From the NCBI GenBank assembly GCA_040954595.2, contig CM082596.2, positions 10,540,001 through 10,604,000 of the forward strand: a DNA stretch of 64,000 bases. Direction: 5' to 3'. The notes below the pieces were generated by a model. The model saw nothing but the letters and a program-made list of their open reading frames with translations. It ran no database searches and was not told where the DNA came from. Position 1 is the first letter of the stretch. The number at the start of each line of letters is the position of its first letter. The DNA comes from Balanoglossus misakiensis. Taxonomy: Eukaryota; Hemichordata. The position numbers and the translations under genes were made by a program. Of the stretch, positions 51,353 to 62,090 are shown piece by piece.

Positions 51353-51525
51353 TGTAATATATTGATATATTATTGTGGGCTCATTCCTAGAGAGATTAGA
51401 CAGACGCAGGACATGTTCAACTGAACGACAGCCGTGCTGCTTCTTTATTGCTAACTGCGCATGCTCACAAGCACAGCCTCGTACACAGCACTTTTACATA
51501 GCAGTTAATATACCAATACATAACA
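51353..51525 (-). repeat. 5' LTR of element 2 (173 bp)
   Basis: Identical by eye to 46830-47002. The putative AATAAA (minus strand) is at 51444-51449. Confidence 0.93.
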
Positions 51526-51530
51526 GTTGT
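51526..51530. other. Target-site duplication, right copy (element 2)
   Basis: GTTGT matching 46825-46829; the satellite then continues 'aatactttgtctgg'. Confidence 0.9.
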
Positions 51531-51699
51531 AATACTTTGTCTGGTCACAATATGTCAATAGACACATCACGTACGTGGACATGAATGTAAGAATGGACAC
51601 AAATCATTTATGAAGTCAATGTGAACAACTTTACTTCATGTTAGTACATTGTAAACAGAATACCAGAGTTGTAATAATTTGTCTGGTCACAATATGTCT

Positions 51700-51704
51700 A
51701 TAGA
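51700..51704. other. Target-site duplication, left copy (element 3)
   Basis: ATAGA before the LTR, matching 56554-56558 after it. It begins at the same base of the monomer (position 102) as the ATAG duplication of element 1. Confidence 0.9.
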
Positions 51705-51894
51705 TGTAACGTTATGGACAAAAACATGAGCACCCCCCCAAGTAGAGTAGTATGTGCTGTGCACATGCGTTGTTGTGTTCGTTAGGTGTTCTAGTTACTG
51801 ATTAAAACCTACATGCGTGGGACAAGTTGTTCGTTACGAAATAGCGTGTTTCAGTCGTTATTTGAGAACGTCATTTTCGAGGCATGACGTTACA
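51705..51894 (+). repeat. 5' LTR of element 3 (190 bp)
   Basis: Ends TGACGTTACA, a near-inverse of its start TGTAACGTTA, giving unusually long inverted termini (TGTAACGT / ACGTTACA). ATTAAA at 51801-51806 may be the polyadenylation signal. No TATA box seen. Confidence 0.93.
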
Positions 51895-51907
51895 TGGTGT
51901 CAGAAGT
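51895..51907 (+). promoter_or_regulatory. Primer binding site of element 3, probably tRNA-Leu
   Basis: TGGTGTCAGAAGT directly follows the LTR with no spacer. It is complementary to a tRNA ending ACTTCTGACA-CCA, as in leucine tRNAs. The tRNA assignment is from memory. Confidence 0.7.
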
Positions 51908-52066
51908 AAACCGATGCTAAAATAAAAGCATTTTCAGACGTCGGGAGACTGGAAATCGTGCGTGAAAACCAACTTCCTCCCAGCGACGTGTGAGTACACT
52001 GCACTGTACAGAACAGTCCAGAACTTTCTCATTTGCATAATTTCCAGCCACTGTCTATGATCGACA
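51908..52066 (+). other. 5' leader of element 3
   Basis: Untranslated region between primer site and gag ATG; nothing else recognised. Confidence 0.6.
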
Positions 52067-53617
52067 ATGTCAAACGATCAGGCCGCCGCACCAGCCCAGT
52101 CGTCGACGTTCGTGTCAAATGTTCCATTGCCGCCCAGACTAGAGTTGAAGGGTGACCTCTCCAGAAATTGGAAGAAATGGAAGCAGATTTGGGACGCGTA
52201 TGAGACTGTGACGAAATTGGATGAGAAAGCTGACAATGACAAAGGCCGTGTCGCCACGTTCATCACGTGTATTGGGCTAGACGCCCTGGATACACATAAC
52301 AGCCTGCCTTACCAGAATGAAGGTGAGAAAAAGAGCATGAAGAAAATCATTGAACTCTGGACAAATTACTGTGTGGGTGAAACCAACGTCATCTATGAAA
52401 GATATGTATTTAACAATCGAGCCCAAGAGCCAGATGAATCCATAGATGCGTATGCTACAGTCTTGCGTGGTCTGGCTGCTACATGCAACTACGGCGCACT
52501 GAAAGACGAACTGATACGTGATAGGATTGTCTGTGGTCTGCGTGAGAATAGTGTTAGAAGAAAATTGCTGCAGGAAGCAGGACTAACACTGAGCAAATGT
52601 ATACAGATTTGCCGTGCCTCTGAGAGCACAACAGTACAAGTCAAAGCCATCGCTGGTGAAGCCACTGAGCAAACCCAGGTCAACGCAGTAAACAGAAAGA
52701 AAAGCAGATATAGTCAACCCAGCAATCAGCAGAATATGGTGACTGACTTCAAATTCTGTGGCCGAGACCATGAGAGGAGAAAAGAGAAGTGCCCAGCTTA
52801 TGGAAAATCCTGTGCTGTGTGTGGCAAAAAGAATCACTTTGCCAAAAAGTGTGATAAGAAAGGCAAAGCAGATGAGAAGAAGAAGAAGAAGAAAGTGTAT
52901 GTCCTGGAACAGGAAGATGACACTGATGGATCATCTTCAGAAGACGGAGTCTTGTCTGTGTCCTTCGACAGTGAAAACTTTCAGGTGAACAGTATAAACA
53001 CTTCAGGCTACATAAACAAAATAATGGTAACCATGGAAATTGCAAGAAAACCAGTCAAGATGCAGATAGACTGTGGTGCCACTTGCAATGTGCTACCAGT
53101 GAGATATGTGCCAATAGGGACAAAGATCAGAGAGTCCAGTGGTAACCTGAAGATGTATAGCAAGTCGAGTATGCCGATACTTGGAATCAGCAAACTTCCC
53201 GTATATAACCCGAAGACCCGCAAGAAATATGTCGTGGACTTTGTTGTGGTAAAAGGCAACTACACACCACTATTGGGGTCACTCACAGCCCAAGTGATGA
53301 AATTGATAACTGTAGAACGCAACAACATGGAAATAAACAATGTTGGTATTCCCTGTCCTGTGCCAGATGTAGAGCCAGGTGAGATGTTGACAAAAGAATC
53401 GATACTGTCATCATACAGTGATCTGTTCAAGGGATTAGGCCGCATGGAAGGACAGCTACACTTGGAAGTAGACAAGTCAGTTGTTCCAGCAATAATGCCG
53501 CCCCGCCGAGTACCAGTCGCATTGAAACAGAAACTCAGAGACGAGCTAGATCGTCTGGAGAAGCGTGGTACCATAAAGAAGTTGACGAGCCAACACAATG
53601 GGTGTCCAGCCTTGTGA
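52067..53617 (+). CDS. gag-pol: Element 3 gag-protease and start of RT
   Basis: A 516-residue frame starting MSNDQAAAPA. Residues of about 20-200 are a Gypsy-type capsid (phrase NWKKWKQIWDAYE). A double zinc knuckle follows: the second is canonical (C249-C252-H257-C262), but the first has Phe228 where its first Cys is expected. A lysine-rich linker precedes the protease, whose active site is D335-C-G-A, with Cys in place of the usual Ser or Thr. The last about 50 residues (RRVPVALKQKLRDELDRLE) are the beginning of RT. The frame then leaves the RT frame near 53575-53585 and stops at 53617, while RT continues in another frame. A 1-base indel in an A-rich stretch is the simplest cause. Confidence 0.88.
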   Translation: MSNDQAAAPAQSSTFVSNVPLPPRLELKGDLSRNWKKWKQIWDAYETVTKLDEKADNDKGRVATFITCIGLDALDTHNSLPYQNEGEKKSMKKIIELWTNYCVGETNVIYERYVFNNRAQEPDESIDAYATVLRGLAATCNYGALKDELIRDRIVCGLRENSVRRKLLQEAGLTLSKCIQICRASESTTVQVKAIAGEATEQTQVNAVNRKKSRYSQPSNQQNMVTDFKFCGRDHERRKEKCPAYGKSCAVCGKKNHFAKKCDKKGKADEKKKKKKVYVLEQEDDTDGSSSEDGVLSVSFDSENFQVNSINTSGYINKIMVTMEIARKPVKMQIDCGATCNVLPVRYVPIGTKIRESSGNLKMYSKSSMPILGISKLPVYNPKTRKKYVVDFVVVKGNYTPLLGSLTAQVMKLITVERNNMEINNVGIPCPVPDVEPGEMLTKESILSSYSDLFKGLGRMEGQLHLEVDKSVVPAIMPPRRVPVALKQKLRDELDRLEKRGTIKKLTSQHNGCPAL

Positions 53618-54036
53618 TTGTGAAGAAAGCGAATGGAGCCATTCGTGTATGTATTGATCCAGAACACTTGAATAAAGCGTTGAAGAGGAGTCACTACCCC
53701 CTCCCAGTAATCGAAGATGTATTACCAGAGCTCACCAAAGCGAAAGTCTTCAGCAAAGCAGACCTGAAGGAAGGTTTTCTGCAGATTGAGCTAGACGAAG
53801 AATCGAGTCTACTGACCACATTCCAAACCCCATGGGGCCGATACAGATGGTTGAGGATGCCGTTTGGTATCTCACCAGCACCTGAGTATTTCCAGCAGAA
53901 ACTTGACCAGAATCTAGAAGACCTGCCAGGTGTATACAAGATTGCAGATGATATCCTGATACTAGGTCAAGGTGATACCATAGCAGACGCCAACAGGGAT
54001 CATGACAGGAACATGATAGGCCTATTGAAGCGTTGA
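53602..54036 (+). CDS. pol: Element 3 RT, middle part
   Basis: Continues RT in the new frame, which is already open at about 53585. It contains CIDPEHLNKALKRSHYPLP, the catalytic KADLKEGFLQIEL region and IADDILI at 53941, the IADD variant of the polymerase box found in several invertebrate Gypsy lineages. It ends at TGA 54034-54036 inside the RT thumb; the same frame continues directly beyond it, so this is a nonsense change and not a gene end. The first codon is not a natural start. Confidence 0.87.
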   Translation: MSSLVIVKKANGAIRVCIDPEHLNKALKRSHYPLPVIEDVLPELTKAKVFSKADLKEGFLQIELDEESSLLTTFQTPWGRYRWLRMPFGISPAPEYFQQKLDQNLEDLPGVYKIADDILILGQGDTIADANRDHDRNMIGLLKR

Positions 54037-56232
54037 AGAGAGAGAAATATCAGATTGAACAAAGACAAGCTAGAGTTGAGACTCACAGAGATGCCTTTCT
54101 ACGGACATCTGTTGACGAATCAAGGATTGAAACCAGATCCGAAGAAAGTAGAAGCAGTACAGAAAATGGAGAAGCCAACCGATGCTGCCGGTGTACAGCG
54201 AATAGTTGGAGTGGTGAAATATCTGTCAAAATTCTTGCGTGGTTTGTCAGACATGTGCGAGCCACTGAGGAGACTAACTCACAAGGGAGTTGAGTTTGAA
54301 TGGTCTCAGGAACAAGACAACGCGTTTGAAGAAATCAAACGAGCAGTGACTGCTGCACCAGTGTTGAGGTACTTTGATCCGACACTACCCACAGAAGGGC
54401 AGGGTGATGCGTCATCCAAAGGACTCGGATTTGTGCTTATGCAACAGGGCCAGCCAGTCACATATGCCAGTAGAGCACTCACCGCCGCTGAGCAGAAATA
54501 CTCTCAGATAGAGAAAGAGCTGCTTGCTCAAGTTTTCGGTATGGAGCGCAACCACCAGTACGTTTATGGTCGGCGAGTCACACTATGGACAGACCATAAG
54601 CCGTTAGTTTCCATACACAAGAAGCCGTTGGCCGCAGCACCACGTAGGTTACAGCGACTTCTACTGCGGTTGAACAACTACAATGTGGAGATCCGTTACA
54701 AGTGTGGTAAGGAAATGTACCTTGCAGACACCCTATCGAGAGCTTCGCTTGATATCGGTGACAGATCGGAAATCGAGAAAGAAGTAGAGAGTATCCATAT
54801 GGTGGATTACCTACCCATCTCAGAACCACAACTGCGTGAAATCCAGATGGAGACAGCAAAAGATCCGACACTGCAGTCTCTGAAGCAGATCATACTGAAA
54901 GGATGGCCAGATCAGAAGACTGATTTGCCCCCAGATGTACACGTATACTTTGACAGCAGAGACGAGCTTGCAGTGCAAGATGGAGTGATATTCAAGGGCC
55001 TGAGATGTGTTGTACCCTTACAGTTGAGACCGAAGATACGTGACAAACTTCACAGTGCACACCTAGGTATACAAAGTTGTTTGAGGAGAGCCAGAGAAGT
55101 TGTCTACTGGCCAGGGATGAATGCAGATATCACAGATTTCATCTCCAAATGCGATGTATGCAACACATACCAGAGAAACCAGCAGAAAGAGCCACTGATA
55201 TGTCACGAGATTCCAGAACGACCATGGGAGAAGATAGGTTCCGACATCTTCACCTTCAGCGGCAGAGATTACCTCTGCACGGTCGATTATTATTCCAACT
55301 ACTTCGAAGTGGACCGACTGTATGAGAAAACTGCAGCTGAAATCATCAAGAAGACCAAGAGACATTTCTCAGTACATGGTATTCCTGATCAGCTACACAG
55401 CGACAATAGTCCATACAACTCCAGGGAATTCCAGTCATTTGCCAAAGCCTATGAGTTTGAACACATCACGAGCTCACCTGAGTACCCCCAGAGCAATGGA
55501 AAGGTGGAAAACGCCGTGAAGACAGCCAAAATGCTGATGAGGAAAGCAAGAGAAGCCGGTACAGACTTCTACCTAGCATTATTGGATTGGAGAAATACTC
55601 CGAGCGAGGGTATCACAGCATCTCCAGCACAGCGATTGTTCGGCAGAAGAACGAAAACACTACTGCCAACAGCTAGGAAGCTACTCAAGCCGAAAGTCGT
55701 AGAAGATGTACATAGCAAACTGTACAAGAGAAAACTGGAACAAACCAAGCACTACAACAGTCAAGGTGTGAAAGAACTGCCAAGTTTGGTGAAAGGAGAC
55801 ATTGTGCGTATCAGGCCACTTACGCATGATAGATCTGGAAAATGGATAAAGGCACAAGTACTTCATCAGGATGATGTGAGATCGTACAACGTCAGAACAG
55901 AAGATGGACGAGTGTTCAGGAGAAATCGCAAATTCCTGAGGAAGTCATCTGAGTCTTTCATACCAGTTTCGCCTCGCTTGCTGCCGCCTCCACAAGTACA
56001 GCCATCGAAGACATATACATCAGCGAGTGATATCACAGAGCCAGCACAAGCACCGAAATCTCCGTTGAAACAGCCAGTTCCAACCCGGATGACAAGTGAA
56101 ACCAGAGATGTACCTGTGTCCAGTTCGCCACTGAAGCCAGCGCCAGCGCCGAAGCAAGAACACTGCACTACGCGAACACGTAGCGGTCGTGTTTTGACAC
56201 CACCAAAGTATCTCAGAGACTTTGTTTCATAA
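54037..56232 (+). CDS. pol: Element 3 RT C terminus, RNase H and integrase
   Basis: Same frame as the preceding segment, open from just after the TGA to the stop at 56230-56232. It starts with the RT thumb (LTEMPFYGHLL). RNase H follows (GDASSKGLGFVLM, TDHKPLV, LADTLSRAS), then integrase with its zinc domain (HLGIQ ... CDVCNTYQ). The integrase core has Asp in IGSDIF, Asp at 55402 and Glu at 55507. The last two are separated by 34 residues instead of the usual 35, because the stretch after Asp is one residue shorter than in relatives (DNSPYNSREF). A C-terminal domain (GDIVRIRPL) and a Pro-rich tail ending TRTRSGRVLTPPKYLRDF complete it. The missing residue probably impairs integrase. Confidence 0.88.
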   Translation, partial: RERNIRLNKDKLELRLTEMPFYGHLLTNQGLKPDPKKVEAVQKMEKPTDAAGVQRIVGVVKYLSKFLRGLSDMCEPLRRLTHKGVEFEWSQEQDNAFEEIKRAVTAAPVLRYFDPTLPTEGQGDASSKGLGFVLMQQGQPVTYASRALTAAEQKYSQIEKELLAQVFGMERNHQYVYGRRVTLWTDHKPLVSIHKKPLAAAPRRLQRLLLRLNNYNVEIRYKCGKEMYLADTLSRASLDIGDRSEIEKEVESIHMVDYLPISEPQLREIQMETAKDPTLQSLKQIILKGWPDQKTDLPPDVHVYFDSRDELAVQDGVIFKGLRCVVPLQLRPKIRDKLHSAHLGIQSCLRRAREVVYWPGMNADITDFISKCDVCNTYQRNQQKEPLICHEIPERPWEKIGSDIFTFSGRDYLCTVDYYSNYFEVDRLYEKTAAEIIKKTKRHFSVHGIPDQLHSDNSPYNSREFQSFAKAYEFEHITSSPEYPQSNGKVENAVKTAKMLMRKAREAGTDFYLALLDWRNTPSEGITASPAQRLFGRRTKTLLPTARKLLKPKVVEDVHSKLYKRKLEQTKHYNSQGVKELPSLVKGDIVRIRPLTHDRSGKWIKAQVLHQDDVRSYNVRTEDGRVFRRNRKFLRKSSESFIPVSPRLLPPPQVQPSKTYTSASDITEPAQAPKSPLKQPVPTRMTSETRDVPVSSSPLKPAPAPKQEHCTTRTRSGRVLTPPKYLRDFVS

Positions 56233-56349
56233 AAGTGAACTGAACAGTTGAACTGATCACAGTGACATTTGAGTATTCTGCCATTTTGAGATTTTTGTGA
56301 TTTCCTTGTTATGTACTTTCATGATACGACATGCGCACACACTTTCTGT
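56233..56349 (+). other. 3' untranslated stretch of element 3
   Basis: No gene. AT-rich sequence between the pol stop and the polypurine tract; nothing recognised. Confidence 0.6.
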
Positions 56350-56362
56350 AAAGAAAGAAAGG
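56350..56362 (+). promoter_or_regulatory. Polypurine tract of element 3
   Basis: AAAGAAAGAAAGG directly before the TG of the 3' LTR. Confidence 0.8.
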
Positions 56363-56553
56363 TGTAACGTTATGGACAAAAACATGAGCACCCCCCCCCA
56401 GTAGAGTAGTATGTGCTGTGCGCATGCGTTGTTGTGTTCGTTAGGTGTTCTAGTTACTGATTAAAACCTACATGCGTGGGACAAGTTGTTCGTTACGAAA
56501 TAGCGTGTTTCAGTCGTTATTTGAGAACGTCATTTTCGAGGCATGACGTTACA
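56363..56553 (+). repeat. 3' LTR of element 3 (191 bp)
   Basis: Same as 51705-51894 except for a longer C-run and one substitution. ATTAAA is at 56460-56465. The ATAGA duplication and satellite follow. Confidence 0.93.
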
Positions 56554-56558
56554 ATAGA
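56554..56558. other. Target-site duplication, right copy (element 3)
   Basis: ATAGA matching 51700-51704; the satellite continues 'cacatcacg'. Confidence 0.9.
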
Positions 56559-58689
56559 CACATCACGTACATGGACATGAATGCAAGAATGGACACAGAT
56601 CATTTATGAAGTCAATGTGGACAACAGTTACTTGAAGTCAGTAAATTGTACACAGAATACCAGAGTTGTAATAATTTGTCTGGTCACAATATGTCTATAG
56701 ACACATCACGTACATGGACATGACTGCAAGCATGGACACAGATCATTTATGAAGAAAATGTGAATAAGTCAGTAAATTGTAAACAGAATACCAGAGTTGT
56801 AATAATTTGTCTGGTCACAATATGTCTATAGATACATCACGTACATGGACATGACTGCAAGCATGGACACAGATCATTTATGAAGAAAATGTGAACAACT
56901 TTACTTCATGTCAGTAAATTGTAAACAGAAAACCGGAGTTGTAATAATTTGTCTGGTCACAATATGTCTATAGACACATCACGTACATGGACATGAATGC
57001 AAGAATGGACACAGAACATTTATGAAGTCAATGTGAACAACTTTACTTGAAGTCAGTAAATTGTAAACAGAATACCAGAGTTGTAATAATTTGTCTGGTC
57101 ACAATATGTCTATAGACACATCACGTACATGGACATGAATGTAAGAATGGACACAGATCATTTATGAAGTCAAAGTGAACAACTTTACTTGAAGTCAGTA
57201 AATTGTAAACAGAATACCAGAGTTGTAATAATTTGTCTGGTCACAATATGTCTATAGACACATCACGTACATGGACATGAATATAAGAATGGACACAAAT
57301 CATTTATGAAGTCAATGTGAACAACTTTACTTGAAGTCAGTACATTGTAAACAGAAGACCAGAGTTGTAATAATTTTTTTGGTCACAATATGTCTATAGA
57401 CACATCACGTACATGGACATAACTGCAAGAATGGACACAGTTCATTTATGAAGTCAATGTGAACAACTTTACTTGAATTCAGTACATTGTACACAGAATA
57501 CATGAGTTGAAATAGTTTGTCTGGTCACAATATGTCTATAGACACATCACGTACAGAGATATGAATGCAAGAATGGACACAGATCATTTATGAAGTCAAT
57601 GTGAACAACTATACTTCATGTCAGTACATTGTAAACAGAATACCACAGTTGTAATAATTTGTCTGATCACAATATGTCTATAGACACATCACGTACATGG
57701 ACATTAATGCAAGAATGGACACAGATCATTTATGAAGTCAATGTGAACAACTTTACTTGAAGTCAGTAAATTGTAAACAGAATACCAGAGTTGTAATAAT
57801 TTGTCTGGTCACAATATGTCTATAGACACATCACGTACATGGACATGAATGTAAGAATGGACACAGATCATTTATGAAGTCAATGTGAACAACTTTACTT
57901 GAAGTCAGTACATTGTAAACAGAATACCACAGTTGTAATACTTTGTCTGGTCACAATATGTCAATAGACACATCACGTACATGGACATGAATGTAAGAAT
58001 GGACACAAATCATTTATGAAGTCAATGTGAACAACTTTACTTCATGTTAGTACATTGTAAACAGAATACCAGAGTTGTAATAATTTGTCTGGTCACAATA
58101 TGTCTATAGACACATCACGTACATGGACATGAATGCAAGAATGGACACAGATCATTTATGAAGTCAATGTGGACAACGTTACTTGAAGTCAGTAAATTGT
58201 ACACAGAATACCACAGTTGTAATAATTTGTCCGGTCACAATATGTCTATAGACACATCACGTACATGGACATGACTGCAAGCATGGACAAGATCATTTAT
58301 GAAGAAAATGTGAACAACTTTACTTGAAGTCAATAAATTGTAAACAGAATACCAGAGTTGTAATAATTTGTCTGGTCACAATATGTCTATAGACACATCA
58401 CGTACATGGACATGACTGCAAGCATGGACACAGATCATTTATGAAGAAAATGTGAACAAGTCAGTAAATTGTAAACAGAATACCAGAGTTGTAATAATTT
58501 GTCTGGTCACAATATGTCTATAGATACATCACGTACATGGACATGACTGCAAGCATGGACACAGATCATTTATGAAGAAAATGTGAACAACTTTACTTCA
58601 TGTCAGTACATTGTAAACAGAATACCGGAGTTGTAATAATTTGTCTGGTCACAATATGTCTATAGACACATCACGTACATAGACATGAA

Positions 58690-61600
58690 TGCAAGAATGG
58701 ACACAGAACATTTATGAAGTCAATGTGAACAACTTTACTTGAAGTCAGTAAATTGTAAACAGAATACCAGAGTTGTAATAATTTGTCTGGTCACAATATG
58801 TCTATAGACACATCACGTACATGGACATGAATGTAAGAATGGACACAGATCATTTATGAAGTCAAAGTGAACAACTTTACTTGAAGTCAGTAAATTGTAA
58901 ACAGAATACCAGAGTTGTAATAATTTGTCTGGTCACAATATGTCTATAGACACATCACGTACATGGACATGAATGTAAGAATGGACACAAATCATTTATG
59001 AAGTCAATGTGAACAACTTTACTTCATGTTAGTACATTGTAAACAGAATACCAGAGTTGTAATAATTTGTCTGGTCACAATATGTCTATAGACACATCAC
59101 GTACATGGACATGAAAGCAAGAATGGACACAGATCATTTATGAAGTCAATGTGGACAACTTTACTTCATGTCAGTACATTGTAAACAGAATACCACAGTT
59201 GTAATAATTTGTCTGGTCACAATATGTCTATAGACACATCACGTACATGGACATGAATGCAAGAATGGACACAGATCATTTATGAAGTCAATGTGAACAA
59301 CTTTACTTGAAGTCAGTAAATTGTAAACAGAATACCAGAGTTGTAATAATTTGTCTGGTCACAATATGTCTATAGACACATCACGAACATGGACATGACT
59401 GCAAGAATGGACACAGTTCATTTATGAAGTCAATGTGAACAACTTTACTTGAATTCAGTACATTGTACACAGAATACATGAGTTGAAATAGTTTGTCTGG
59501 TCACAATATGTCTATAGACACATCACGTACATAGATATGAATGCAAGAATGGACACAGATCATTTATGAAGTCAATGTGAACAACTATACTTCATGTCAG
59601 TACATTGTAAACAGAATACCACAGTTGTAATAATTTGTCTGATCACAATATGTCTATAGACACATCACGTACATGGACATGAATGCAAGAATGGACACAG
59701 ATCATTTATGAAGTCAATGTGAACAACTTTACTTGAAGTCAGTAAATTGTAAACAGAATACCAGAGTTGTAATAATTTGTCTGGTCACAATATGTCTATA
59801 GACACATCACGTACATGGACATGAATGTAAGAATGGACACAGATCATTTATGAAGTCAATGTGAACAACTTTACTTGAAGTCAGTACATTGTAAACAGAA
59901 TACCAAAGTTGAAATAGTTTGTCTGATCACAATATGTCTATAGACGCATCATGTACATGGACATGAATGCAAGAATGGACACAGAACATTTATGAAGTCA
60001 ATGTGAACAACTTTACTTGAAGTCAGTACATTGTAAACAGAATACCACAGTTGTAATACTTTGTCTGGTCACAATATGTCAATAGACACATCACGTACGT
60101 GGACATGAATGTAAGAATGGACACAAATCATTTATGAAGTCAATGTGAACAACTTTACTTTTAGTCAGTAAATTGTAAACAGAATACCAGAGTTGTAATA
60201 ATTTGTCTGGTCACAATATGTCTATAGACACATCACGTACATGGACATGAATGTAAGAATGGACACAGATCATTTATGAAGTCAATGTGAACAACTTTAC
60301 TTGAATTCAGTACATTGTACACAGAATACATGAGTTGAAATAGTTTGTCTGGTCACAATATGTCTATAGACACATCACGTACATAGATATGAATGCAAGA
60401 ATGGACACAGATCATTTATGAAGTCAATGTGAACAACTTTACTTGAAGTCAGTAAATTGTAAACAGAATACCAGAGTTGTAATAATTTGTCTGGTCACAA
60501 TATGTCTATAGACACATCACGTACATGGACATGAATGTAAGAATGGACACAGATCATTTATGAAGTCAATGTGAACAACTTTACTTGAAGTCAGTAAATT
60601 GTAAACAGAATACCAGAGTTGTAATAATTTGTCTGGTCACAATATGTCTATAGACACATCACGTACATGGACATGAATGCAAGAATGGACACAGATCATT
60701 TATGAAGTCAATGTGAACAACTTTACTTGAAGTCATTACATTGTAAACAGAATACCAGAGTTGTAATAATTTGTCTGGTCACAATATGTCTATAGACACA
60801 TCACGTACATGGACATGAATGCAAGAATGGACACAGAACATTTATGAAGTCAATGTGAACAACTTTACTTGAAGTCAGTAAATTGTAAACAGAATACCAG
60901 AGTTGTAATAATTTGTCTGGTCACAATATGTCTATAGACACATCACGTACATGGACATGAATGTAAGAATGGACACAGATCATTTATGAAGTCAAAGTGA
61001 ACAACTTTACTTGAAGTCAGTAAATTGTAAACAGAATACCAGAGTTGTAATAATTTGTCTGGTCACAATATGTCTATAGACACATCACGTACATGGACAT
61101 GAATGTAAGAATGGACACAAATCATTTATGAAGTCAATGTGAACAACTTTACTTCATGTTAGTACATTGTAAACAGAATACCAGAGTTGTAATAATTTGT
61201 CTGGTCACAATATGTCTATAGACACATCACGTACATGGACATGAAAGCAAGAATGGACACAGATCATTTATGAAGTCAATGTGGACAACTTTACTTCATG
61301 TCAGTACATTGTAAACAGAATACCACAGTTGTAATAATTTGTCTGGTCACAATATGTCTATAGACACATCACGTACATGGACATGAATGCAAGAAGGGAC
61401 ACAGATCATTTATGAAGTCAATGTGAACAACTTTACTTGAAGTCAGTAAATTGTAAACAGAATACCAGAGTTGTAATAATTTGTCTGGTCACAATATGTC
61501 TATAGACACATCACGTACATGGACATGACTGCAAGAATGGACACAGTTCATTTATGAAGTCAATGTGAACAACTTTACTTGAATTCAGTACATTGTACAC

Positions 61601-62090
61601 AGAATACATGAGTTGAAATAGTTTGTCTGGTCACAATATGTCTATAGACACATCACGTACATAGATATGAATGCAAGAATGGACACAGATCATTTATGAA
61701 GTCAATGTGAACAACTATACTTCATGTCAGTACATTGTAAACAGAATACCACAGTTGTAATAATTTGTCTGATCACAATATGTCTATAGACACATCACGT
61801 ACATGGACGTGAATGCAAGAATGGACACAGATCATTTATGAAGTCAATGTGAACAACTTTACTTGAAGTCAGTAAATTGTAAACAGAATACCAGAGTTGT
61901 AATAATTTGTCTGGTCACAATATGTCTATAGACACATCACGTACATGGACATGAATGCAAGAATGGACACAGATCATTTATGAAGTCAATGTGAACAACT
62001 TTACTTGAAGTCATTACATTGTAAACAGAATACCATAGTTGTATTAATTTGTCTGGTCACAATATGTCTATAGACACATCACGTACATGG
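58690..62090 (+). repeat. Fifteen-monomer higher-order repeat (2130 bp) in the right segment
   Basis: The monomer with 'atgaaagcaagaatgg' followed by 'gtggacaactttacttcatg' recurs at 59111 and 61241, exactly 15 x 142 bp apart. It is preceded in both by the 'cagaacattta' and 'gtcaaagtgaac' monomers and followed by 'cacagttcattta' and 'acatagatatgaatg' monomers. The same series also occurs at about 45480-46450. Confidence 0.78.

Larger units (their letters stand above)
46830..51525 (-). mobile_element. Element 2: short-LTR Ty3/Gypsy retrotransposon, minus strand
   Basis: A 4,696-bp element with two 173-bp LTRs that read identically by eye, a 5-bp GTTGT duplication, a probable tRNA-Ser primer site and a polypurine tract. 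The order on the minus strand is gag with two zinc knuckles, protease, RT, RNase H, integrase, the usual Gypsy order. The gag-pol frame is continuous except for one in-frame TGA at 48187-48189 just before the integrase core. Identical LTRs mean the insertion is very young. Several catalytic motifs are unusual (DTA in protease, KQDD in RT). Short LTRs and a single gag-pol frame suit the mag-like/invertebrate Gypsy lineages; the exact clade is not determined. Confidence 0.93.
51526..51704 (+). repeat. Satellite remnant between elements 2 and 3 (179 bp)
   Basis: About 1.25 monomers in the same orientation and register. It contains the variants 'tcaatagacac' and 'cacaaatcattta'. Confidence 0.95.
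51705..56553 (+). mobile_element. Element 3: short-LTR Ty3/Gypsy retrotransposon, plus strand
   Basis: A 4,849-bp element with LTRs of 190 and 191 bp (TGTAACGTTATGG to ATGACGTTACA), a 5-bp ATAGA duplication, a primer site abutting the 5' LTR and a purine tract before the 3' LTR. The order is gag, protease, RT, RNase H, integrase. The LTRs differ in a C-run length (7 versus 9 C) and one substitution (gcacatg versus gcgcatg), so it is young. The pol frame is broken by a 1-base frame change near 53575-53585 and a TGA at 54034-54036, and integrase is one residue short between its last two catalytic residues. It is a different family from element 2, with distinct LTRs, primer and proteins. Confidence 0.93.

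Noticed and set aside
47209-51584. Plus-strand reading frames of 60-149 codons across element 2
   Set aside because: Antisense shadows of the minus-strand gag-pol frame, without recognisable motifs.
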